Shown in pieces: positions 33,848 through 42,662 of a stretch of 64,000 nt of DNA. A program made the translations under genes and the position numbers. Positions within the stretch are counted from its first letter, which is position 1. Every line of letters starts with the position of its first letter. Source of the stretch: Paraphysomonas bandaiensis. Lineage: Eukaryota > Chrysophyceae. The notes under the pieces are model-generated. The model was not told the origin of the DNA and searched no databases. It saw nothing but the letters and a program-made list of their open reading frames with translations. The stretch covers positions 62,001 through 126,000 of the forward strand of contig CBFFRP010000241.1 in assembly GCA_965644295.1 (NCBI GenBank), read 5' to 3'.

Positions 33848-35462
33848 CAGTGCTATACATGCATATACAGTGATATGAGGGCTCATGTGATGTTATTGTT
33901 GTTGTTTTATAGGATGGTTGGACGGCTCTTCACTATGCTGCCTATGAAGGTCACAGAGATATATGTGAATATCTCATAAGGGAAGGAGCAGATGTCACTA
34001 TAAGAGACACTGTAAGTTTCCCCCCTATACATACATGTACAGTGATATTTTTGTTGTTGTTTTATAGTGGGGTTCTACAGCTCTTCACAGTGCTGCTCGT
34101 TATGGTGACAGAGATATATGTGAATATCTCATAAGGGGAGGAGCAGATATCATTATAAGCGACGATGTAAGTATCCCCCCTTTACATACATATACAGTGA
34201 TATACATACATATACAGTGATATACATACATATACAGTGATATACATACATATACAGTGATATACATACATATACAGTGATATACATACATATATACATA
34301 TACAGTGCTATGAGGCTCATGTGATGTCATTGTTGTTTTATAGTGGGGTTCTACGGCTCTTCACTTGGCTGCCTTTAGAGGTCGCAGAGATACATGTGAA
34401 TATCTCATAAGGGAAGGAGCAGATATCACTATAAGAGACGATGTAAGTATCCCCCCTTTACATACATATACAGTGATATACATACATATACAGTGATATA
34501 CATACATATACATACATATACACATACATATACAGTGATATACATGCATACACAGTGTTAAGAGGACTCATATATAAGTATGCATATTTTATGTACTTCA
34601 GACTCATTATGTGAAAGACGGTATGAATATGCGACGATGTACAGTGCCACTTCTTTTGATGATGCTTATTATTTTGCAGTATAGAAAGACTCCTGTTGAT
34701 GTGGCAGAAGATGATGAGACGCGTAATGTCATCAGAAGTGCACATGTTAGTATGTATACTGTATGTTTGTTTCATCTTATTCGTAGAACCAGAGAGATGA
34801 CCTCATTGGATCATATGTGCATTGTATAGGCTGAGAGACAGAGACGGAGACAGCAAGAGGAGGAGGAAGCTGCTGCAGAGGTATGTGTGTGATGGTGATG
34901 TGGTTCTATGGCATGATATGTTTGATAGTATTGGTATGGTTGGTGTATGATGTAGGTGTCGAGAGTGTTTTTGATTTAATTGAGGTTGTGCGTATTGTAT
35001 AGGCTGAGAGACAGAGACGGAGACAACAAGTGGAGGAGGAAGCTGCTGCTGCAGAGGTATGTGTGTGATGTAGTTATATGGTATACATGTTAGATAGTAT
35101 TGGTATTGTTGGTGAAATATACAAGTATTTGCTATGTTTAGGTTATAATTGAGTTTGTGCGTATTGTATAGGCTGAGAGGCAGAGACGGAGACAAGTGGA
35201 CGCCCCTGCTGCAACTGCCTTGACGGGGGATGTGGATGAACGTTATTTGTGTGTAATTTGTAAGGTTGAGTGCTTTCTGCATGTCTGCATTACTGTGCTC
35301 ATGTTTTGCGTTATATGTGTACAGGAAAGAGAAAAGAATGTAACGTTGCTTCCCTGCAGACATGTATGTTTGTGTCACGAAGTCTGCTCGAATGTTGAAA
35401 GCATTGTAAGATGTCCATTGTGCAGTGAAGTTATAGTAGAGCGAATGCGTATTTTCATATAA
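33151..35462 (+). CDS. Ankyrin-repeat RING finger protein (probable E3 ubiquitin ligase)
   Basis: Nine phase-0 exons: 33151-33243, 33913-34011, 34068-34166, 34344-34442, 34680-34745, 34830-34880, 35003-35056, 35172-35264, 35325-35462; 263 aa. Exons 2-4 are each exactly 99 bp and encode one 33-residue ankyrin repeat (WGSTALHSAARYGDRDICEY type), nearly identical to each other. Exon 5 is a partial repeat (KTPVDVAEDDETRNVIRSA). Exons 6-8 start with the same charged helix (AERQRRRQ, followed by E/A-rich residues). The C-terminus is a C3HC4-type RING (CVICK ... LLPCRHVCLCHEVC ... CPLCSEVI) like those of MGRN/LRSAM1-type ligases. Intron 1 is filled by a 600-bp (CATA)n array. Ankyrin repeats would bind substrate and the RING would recruit an E2. 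Confidence 0.88.
33249..33846. repeat. (CATA)n microsatellite filling intron 1 of the ankyrin-RING gene
   Basis: About 600 bp with a CACACATACACACTTACACATA interruption near 33560-33585 and single CACA changes. The donor GTACAC lies at its left edge and the acceptor TTTTATAG at 33912. Confidence 0.97.
34180..34300 (+). repeat. Tandem repeat in intron 3 of the ankyrin-RING gene
   Basis: An 18-bp unit TACATACATATACAGTGA occurs five or more times in a row. One to three copies of the same unit occur in introns 1, 2 and 4, so introns as well as exons were duplicated. Confidence 0.9.
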
Positions 35463-35761
35463 TGCGAAAAGCGTCAGGGCTGGGTCTAGTCCTTGACCTA
35501 TGTATAATTGCAAAAATAATCCATCAATATTGATATTGTTAAAGTAGCTCGCAATATATTGTAGTCAATTTTTCTTCTTGTCGTACACCGGAAACATTTC
35601 ATTTGTGGTATGTACTTCCAATATACGTGAACGCAGCAAAACTTATTGTATTGGTGTTGCGCAAAAGTATGCATTCTACTACACTTAATATGCTGTTGTT
35701 TCTGACAGCTGTGTCCGCCCCCAATTTCACCTATATTGTCAACTAGTTGATAGTTATATAC
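35463..35761. other. 3' flank of the ankyrin-RING gene
   Basis: About 300 bp between the RING stop codon and the left inverted arm. Nothing recognised. Confidence 0.5.
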
Positions 35762-36627
35762 TTATCCCCATTTTGTTTCAAAAAAAGTTTTTTTTGACCT
35801 GATTTTGACTCAACAGGGCGCTCATATCAGCACCGGGCAAATATAGACATTTAACTTCAATATTCGGTTCAACAGAAGCTCACTTTTATCTTCATTATGA
35901 TAATGACTGTCATATGTACGTGATTTCATTATAGTACACAATTATAGAGAAACCACAATCATGAGCGAAACACCAAGAGCAGATCATCTAACTCCAAGTT
36001 ATATTCCATCCTTCGACTGCTATAGAAGATCACAACGATGTCAGTGCAAGTGATCTGTCTTCATATCCAGGACTTCGAAACAACTTCAAGAACATGACAG
36101 GAGAGTTTAAGTACCATATCTGATGCTATATAGGTGGTTAGGAGCAGTTGCAGCCAGTTCTTTCAGGGTTTGAGCCATATCGTGCTTCTCAGGATATTGT
36201 GTGTCTCATATCATACACACATCTTTCGATCAGGTGCAATTGCAGAGGTAAAGCCTGCTGTATATAAATGTGATGATGATGCTAATGAAGGCAATAAGAA
36301 GCCTCTCTTTCACCTTCAACTGTTCACGTTTATCATCACACTTACAGTATATACATATCATTGATTTGAAACTATATGAGTTCTCATTTGTGTTGTTCTT
36401 AATGTTAATCAGGGAACATCTATTTCTTAATACAGCAAGCATGCTACAAAGAGCTATACAATCTAATATTAACTTTTCAACGTCATGAGGATAAGCTACA
36501 ATTTAACCTAGGGATAAGGAGTATTGTCCCTTGTCTAAATTTTAAAACTCGGGCTTTTCGCCCTCGTTTCAAAATTTTGAGCGCGGGACGATATAGCCTC
36601 CTTATTACCCGTGGTTAAATATAACTA
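35762..36627 (+). repeat. Left arm of a large inverted repeat
   Basis: About 866 bp matching 42408-41549 in inverse orientation with few differences. It begins TTATCCCCATTTTGTTTC and ends CCGTGGTTAAATATAACT. Part of it (around 35850-36290) also resembles 39090-39460 inside the Harbinger element. No intact gene. Confidence 0.85.
36505..36616. repeat. 112-bp near-palindromic hairpin in left arm
   Basis: Starts AACCTAGGGATAAGGAG and ends CTCCTTATTACCCGTGGTT, with inner pairing TGTCCC/GGGACGA and a central CGGGCTTTTCGCCCTCG. Looks like a foldback MITE. Confidence 0.75.
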
Positions 36628-36877
36628 TATATACCTATACACACAGCTATTGCTCCATTCTGAGCGCGTACTTAGGTCGATCCGGGTGGGTACTTAACTA
36701 ATACTTGATTAAATCCCCTAGTCTACGTTATTTGCTGGCTACCTACTGAACCCAACTAGTTATGTTGAGTTCTACGGTATGATGTGATACATATTGTGCA
36801 ATTGAAGTGAGTTAATAGTATGTAGTATGTACCAGAGACGATATCAACCCATAGTTGTAACGGGTGAATATAGTTAC

Positions 36878-37145
36878 AAATAAAGAATTGATCTTTATAA
36901 TAGTAAAACAATGTTGTGATTATTAGAGTGTAAGTAATGAACACGATAGAGTGAAAATTATGAATAACAATATAGAACATAACTATCATGCACAACGGAA
37001 TAGTTAGAAGTGTAACTGATAATGACGACGTTATGATGACGATCATGTATCTTCGACAGATACTCTCTCTAATTCAGTTCATGATATATTTCATTGAACA
37101 TTATAACTCACAGATACAATCATGTATTAAGTTGAATCCTAATAC
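36878..37145 (-). mobile_element. Copia LTR-B (3' LTR position)
   Basis: 268 bp, ~99% identical to LTR-A. On its high-coordinate side the minus strand reads TTGAGGGGGC, a polypurine tract, directly before the LTR, so this is the 3' LTR of its element. Confidence 0.85.
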
Positions 37146-37640
37146 GCCCCCTCAATGAAATAATCAGTGAACCGTAGAGAGAATATGAACTTATACACAC
37201 TGAGAGTAAAAACCAGAGTAGCAGTCACTAGTCAATAATAAGCGAACTGCAGAGATGCCATATTGTGAGACCATCCTTCTAGTCCAGCATCATGTATTGA
37301 AAAAATGTAAAAAAAAATGGTAAAAACTCCGTGTAACTCAAACTAGCCATCAAGGTCGCTTGTGGCTTGGAAATTGTGATATAAGGGTCACTGAGGTTGT
37401 TGATTGCTTTCTGTTGCTGCTGGATGGGATGTCGAACCCAGCTCCCCCCATCAACGTAGTTCACAATGTGGTAAAGTGATTTGCTCCTAGTGGTTTTGTA
37501 AGGAGGTCGGCTTACATTGACTTTGTGGATATATGATCAACGGTCATAATGTTCTCCGCAATATGTTCTCGGATGAAGTGGTATCGAATCGCGATATGTT
37601 TTGTACGTCGATGATGAGTAGGATTGTAACATAATTGGAC
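37146..37640 (-). pseudogene. Ty1/copia RNase H end fragment
   Basis: Minus-strand reading gives CYNPTHHRRTKHIAIRYHFI, then REHIAENIMTVDHISTKS, a stop, and ADLLTKPLGANHF: the conserved end of copia RNase H. It is followed by ~300 bp of non-coding sequence and the polypurine tract of LTR-B. Everything upstream of this in pol is missing. Confidence 0.85.
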
Positions 37641-37692
37641 TGCATCTTTATGAGGCGTCAACTATCCATATACCACAAAAGACTAGTGAGGT

Positions 37693-37805
37693 TAGTATGC
37701 TACAAGGGGGGCTCTAGAGGACTGTGTGTGTGTGTGTATGTGCAGCCATATGCTACAAGGGGGGCTCTAGAGGACTGTGTGTGTGTGTGTATGTATACAG
37801 CAGCC
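37693..37805 (+). repeat. Tandem duplication of a ~56-bp unit
   Basis: ATGCTACAAGGGGGGCTCTAGAGGACTGTG plus a (GT)n run occurs twice in succession just outside the Harbinger element. Confidence 0.9.
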
Positions 37806-38346
37806 TGCATCTTAGGCCACTAATTATAGTGAGACAAAAGACAAAAAGACAAAAGACATTTTTCTGGAAAAATGTCTTCTGAGCATGAAAAGCTGTAGTT
37901 ATAGGAGGACAAAAGACAGAAATCCGTCGAAAGACAAAATGTCTTTCTGTCTTCGGCCGACAGAAAGACATAAATATGAGCAAATTTATGTCTTTTTGTC
38001 TTCAAGGACAGAAATCGAGAGTGGAAGACATTTTTACACAATGGAGCTTCATTAATAGTTATACACCTCATAAACAGCACCAGGCGCAATGATTTATAGT
38101 CTCAAGCATTGGCAGAAGCTTGCCATTGCTTTGGCAGGCATGGAGACCCATGGTGTCAAGACCACGACGATTACAGAGCTTGGAGAAATATGTCTGTGAA
38201 ACTACTTACGACACGCCGCACTCCTGTCAACAATGAAAGCACTGACATCTACATCAATGAAACCGTATCCCTGACCGAGTATATTCCGGCAGGAACCATA
38301 ACTATTATCAGATTGTGAAAGGTGAAGAGTGTGTGTTGATTTAAAC

Positions 38347-38348
<2 letters not shown>

Positions 38349-38377
<29 letters not shown>

Positions 38378-38466
38378 CATACATACATACATACATACAT
38401 ACATACATACATACATACATACATACATACATACATACATACATACATACATACATACATACATAC
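38349..38466. repeat. (CATA)n microsatellite inside the Harbinger element
   Basis: Perfect array of about 118 bp. A preceding frame (38109-38318, MAEACHCFGRHGDPWCQDHD...) ends just before it and may be a captured exon; not annotated separately. Confidence 0.97.
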
Positions 38467-39432
38467 AATAAGGAACTCTTTGGAATCAACTCTGAAACTA
38501 TTTGGAAGAAATAAACAACACTGGAAATAAAGAAGGAAGTCAGTCATTAATGAGTGCACTCCAGATTTTGTTATCCTTTTGAATAAGGTATATATATCTT
38601 ATAATGTTATTCAATAGTAATATTTGTTGATGCAGGACGAAACAATACCGTCAGGCGTGCAGATGAGAGAGTTGCTCGTCAAGACGGTGGAGCTCTCCTG
38701 GAATCGTAAAGAAGCTGAAAGGATAAGAAGAGAGCTGGCATAACTCTCGAAGGCGAGGACAATGACACTAACAGCAACGCCAACCAATGGTAACTATCTT
38801 GGTCCGATTGATTGTCTGTTATCCATGCAAGTTCTGTTTGTTTTATACATATGTTGTTACTCTATTATACACGTTAGTTATAATGACGTTTGTCAGTGTC
38901 AGTTTTAAATTCACAACTTTGTTTATTACAATTGACTAATAATTATCACATGATCTAACTGTAAGATGCATTTAATCTTGCATGTAATCACAGATATATT
39001 GAATGGGATCTAACTACACAAACAACTGAAATGTAGTGTGTGTTGTACATATAACATATTGGCAACATATTGTAATAAACTAAATATACACATTCAACTT
39101 CAATATTGGGTTAACAGAAACTCACTTCTATCTTAAGTATCAATTATGATATTGGCAGTCATATGTATAGATATCGTTATATTACAAAATTATAATAATG
39201 ATGTCAGTGCATGCGATCTATCTTCATAACCTGGACTTCGAAAAAAGAGCAAGAATATTACAGGAGAGTTTAAGTGCCATATCTGATGCTGTATAGGAAG
39301 TTAAGGGCAGTAACACCCAGCTCTTTCAACCCAGCTCTTTCAAGGTGTCTGTCACCACGTCGTGCGTATCAGGATTGTGCGCCTCATCTTACTATCATTC
39401 AAATCAGGTGCACTCGCAGAGGCTGAGCGTGT

Positions 39433-39789
39433 TTATATAAATGTGATGATGATGCTAATCAAGGCAATAAAAAGCATCGTGCTTGAAACATTTGATACGT
39501 AATTCGAAAACGCGTTCTGAATTTCTTGCCTGATGCAGTGTGACATGGTATATAATACAATACCAAAAGTCATACCTTCACAAGTTGTGGGATCTCTTAT
39601 CCTTGCATCCCTCAGCAGGAATCCCCATGGCGTCTTATCGTAGTCAATCCGTTCGTAGACATTTCTTCTTGCAATTATACGATCCTCACTAGACACTCGA
39701 GATTGCTTCAAGAGCTGTTTGATCAAGGATGCCCTCTTCTTTTTATGCAGTGACAACTTCCGGGACAATGCACACACGCGAAATATCAT
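39433..39789 (-). pseudogene. Harbinger transposase N-terminal fragment
   Basis: 118 codons. The segment YERIDYDKTPWGFLLRDARI followed by RDPTTCEGMTF resembles the stretch before the DDE domain in PIF/Harbinger (HARBI1-like) transposases of protists, where W..LLR....DP.....FR is followed by a catalytic domain. Here the similarity stops and no DDE triad follows. Family assignment is tentative but agrees with the TTA duplications of the enclosing element. Confidence 0.5.
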
Positions 39790-40030
39790 GCTATCAACTT
39801 TACACAGTCACTGTCAATGCTTAATGCTTTGCTTCGCAATATATTCAGTGAGATCAAGCGAACAGAGAATGAAAAGAAATTTGAATTTAAACACAAAAAC
39901 ACTGTTTTGTCTTTTGTCTTTCTGTGTGCACTATAATTACGGCTTCGTTTGCACCCGACAAAAACAATTTTCTTGAAAAAAAATGTCTTTTGTCGTTTTG
40001 TCTTTTGTCTCCACTATAATTAGTGGCCTT

Positions 40031-40734
40031 ATCTTCGGATGAAGACACACTTCACTTGCTATTTTTGCTGTATGAACAATGAAGGGATCTGATTGGTGTA
40101 CTCGGATTATACTGCTTTGTATACTGCATATTGCCTATATGTATATGCTGTATAATGGTCCTGGAATACGGACTGTACTTGGTGGTGATGTGTTTGCAGA
40201 GTGTGTTGTATGACACAAGGTACATAAGTACGCAATGATGCAGTTATAGGTACATGTAGGGACTATCACTATACAGCTGCTGTATTATGTATTACTGCTG
40301 AACGCTGATTGGCTAGTCACTGCATTTTTGGTCTGTGGTTGTTGAGTTGGTTTAAGGCTCTTCCTATAGGCCTCTACGTGAATCTTCCAGAAGGTGGATA
40401 TCTCCACAAAATTTGTGAAATGTTGCTGAATTTTCTGTAGAATATTGTTCTTTGTTCTCTGCTGTGTTTCTAGATGGTTCATAGAATGTAAATGGTTCTG
40501 TATGAGTTGTTTGTGTTCTATGTGCTGTCATTATTAAGTTACTAGCCTTGCTGTTAACACGTTTGAGGAGGTGTCTTCAGATAAGTGCTTGGGGGTGCTC
40601 AGGCAGTTGCAGGGCATAGTAATAAGCATATTCATCTCTACATTTGCTATTTTCTTGTCATATTTGCATATTCGTTTCATATATATAGCTGCACCTGGTG
40701 TTATATCCCGGGTTAGGTTACATAAGAGAGTAAA
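40031..40734. other. Unannotated spacer
   Basis: About 700 bp between the Harbinger element and the solo LTR. No gene, repeat or RNA recognised. Confidence 0.5.
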
Positions 40735-41147
40735 GAAGTGATTATTATATGAAACTGAATTATGAATAATACACATCTATACAATATCAGCGGCTCTAAA
40801 CTTAAACCCAACGATCACATTTCCCTACATTGTATTCCTTACTACAAGTATATACCTTATATATAATATATATATAATAATCACTTCTTTATTCTCTTAT
40901 ATGAGTGAGTGTCTATATCTATGTATAAAGCACCACACTCATATAAGAGAATAAAGAAGTGATTATTATATGAAACTGAATTATGAATAATACACATCTA
41001 TACAATATCAACGGCTCTAAACTTAAACCCAACGATCACATTTCCCTACATTGTATTCCTTACTACAAGTATATACCGTACTACACTTAATATATAATAC
41101 AGGACATATACATATATATACTCTGTATATAAGTGGATAGTCCTACA
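40735..41147 (-). mobile_element. Degenerate solo LTR related to the Ty3 element
   Basis: The minus strand begins TGTAGGACTATCCACTTA, the same start as the LTRs at 46560 and 51799, and continues with recognisable blocks (GTCCTGTATTATAT, GTAGGGAA.TGTGAT, GCCGTTGATATTGTA). A ~135-bp segment is duplicated in tandem (40730-40865 and 40945-41080) around a short inverted TAATCACTTCTTTATTCTC. The plus strand continues directly into a copia RNase H fragment. The left border is approximate. Confidence 0.7.
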
Positions 41148-41148
41148 G

Positions 41149-41250
41149 TATGTTGATTCTGCCAACAATGTTGCAGATGTTATGACTAAGCCCCTACGCA
41201 AGACAGAATTTAGACATTTCAGATCAATTCTTTTTGGTTGCTCTCATTAA
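41149..41250 (+). pseudogene. Copia RNase H C-terminal fragment
   Basis: Reads YVDSANNVADVMTKPLRKTE and ends SILFGCSH before a stop: the D...N.AD.(L/M)TKPL hallmark of copia RNase H. A polypurine tract AAGGGGGAGAG follows at about 41331. It differs from the copia family of LTR-A/B and lies on the other strand. Confidence 0.85.
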
Positions 41251-41339
41251 ATGCTTGTGTGCTGTGATATTATTGTGTATTAAGTATAGATATGCATTTC
41301 CATATCATTCAGAACGTACGCTTAGTTTAAGGGGGAGAG

Positions 41340-41548
41340 TTGAAGTATAAACTTCGCTTCCGTAGTTTCCCTATTGCATACGTACGACGTATCTTGAATA
41401 AATGGATATCACATCGCATGAATGCATATCCACACACTTAGTACAATGTATCGACATGTTACATCTGTAATCTCTAATCATTATTTACAATTAATTCACC
41501 AAGTCAATACCTTGTAGTTCAACTATAGTAAACCGGCTAGTAGGTAGT
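41340..41548 (+). mobile_element. 3' LTR fragment of the second copia element
   Basis: Begins TGAAGTATAAACTTCGC directly after the polypurine tract and is cut off by the right inverted arm at 41549. Its full extent is unknown. Confidence 0.55.
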
Positions 41549-42408
41549 AGTTATATTTAACCACGGGCAATAAGGAGGCTATATCGTCCCGCGCTCAAAA
41601 TTTTGTAACGAGGGCGAAAAGCCCGAGTTTTAAAATTTAGACAAGGGACGATACTCCTTATCCCTAGGTTAAATTGTAGCTTATCCTCATGACGTTGAAA
41701 AGTTAATATTACATTGTATATCTATTTGTAGCATGCTTGCTGTATTAAGAAATAGATGTTCCCTGATTAACATTAATAACACAAATGAGAACTCATATAG
41801 TTTCAAATCAATGATATGTATATACTGTAAGTGTGATGATAAACGTGAACAGTTGAAGGTGAAAGAGAGGCTTCTTATTGCCTTAATTAGCATCATCATC
41901 ACATTTATATACAGCAGGCTTTACCTCTGCAATTGCACCTGATCGAAAGATGTGTGTATGATATGAGACACACAATATCCTGAGAAGCACGATATGGCTC
42001 AAACCCTGAAAGAACTGGCTGCCACTGCTCCTAACCACCTATATAGCATCAGATATGGTACTTAAACTCTCCTGTAATGTTCTTAAAGTTGTTTCGAAGT
42101 CCTGGATATGAAGACAGATCACTTGCACTGACATCGTTGTGATCTTATACAGCAGTCGAAGGATGGAATATAACTTGGAGTTAGATGATCTGCTCTTGGT
42201 GTTTCGCTCATGATTGTGGTTTCTCTATAATTGTGTACTATAATGAAATCACATATATACGACTGTCATTATCATAATGAAGATAGAAGTGAGCTTCTGT
42301 TGAACCGAATATTGAAGTTGAATGTCTATATTTGCCCGGTGCTGATATGAGCGCCTGTTGAGACAAAATCAAGTCAAAAAAAGCTTTTTTTGAGACAAAA
42401 TAGGGATA
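41549..42408 (-). repeat. Right arm of the large inverted repeat
   Basis: Inverse copy of 35762-36627. Outer end AGACAAAATAGGGATAA. Confidence 0.85.
41559..41670. repeat. 112-bp near-palindromic hairpin in right arm
   Basis: Inverse copy of the hairpin at 36505-36616. Confidence 0.75.
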
Positions 42409-42410
42409 AT

Positions 42411-42662
42411 CTCATATATTTATGTGACATAAGCTTTTAGTGCATATGCTTACTTTTTAAGACTTATGTCTAGTTCTAGAAATATACTTGCTGATATTAG
42501 GAGCAGTTACTTATGAGTGAACAAACTGTACTTATAAATAATAAACATATCTTATTACAGTTCGTTCACTCATAACTATCAGCAAGTATATTTCTAGAAC
42601 TAGACATAAGTCTTAAAAAGTAAGCATATGCACTGAAAGCTTATGTCACAAAGATATATGAG
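42411..42662. repeat. 250-bp palindrome at a transposon end
   Basis: Arms of about 110 bp (42411-42525 and 42662-42550) pair with few mismatches around a ~25-bp AT spacer; shared stretches include AGAACTAGACATAAGTCTTA. The right arm is the left end of the second Tc1-type element. The left arm is an inverted copy of that end, including its terminal ACAAACTGTA. Confidence 0.85.

Larger units (their letters stand above)
37815..40028. mobile_element. PIF/Harbinger-type element, non-autonomous
   Basis: 2,214 bp flanked by TTA target duplications (37812-37814, 40029-40031) with ~52-bp inverted ends starting GGCCACTAATTATAGTG. Subterminal regions carry many GACAAAAGAC-like motifs in both orientations, including a GTCTTTCTGTC/GACAGAAAGAC hairpin near 37940-37970. 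Inside are a truncated transposase reading frame, a (CATA)n array and a short frame near 38640-38745 ending RKEAERIRRELA. Without a full transposase it would need one in trans. Confidence 0.85.

Noticed and set aside
36756-37046. 96-codon hydrophobic frame in copia LTR-B and its 3' flank
   Set aside because: It straddles the AT-rich LTR. The counterpart LTR-A carries the same DNA without gene context.
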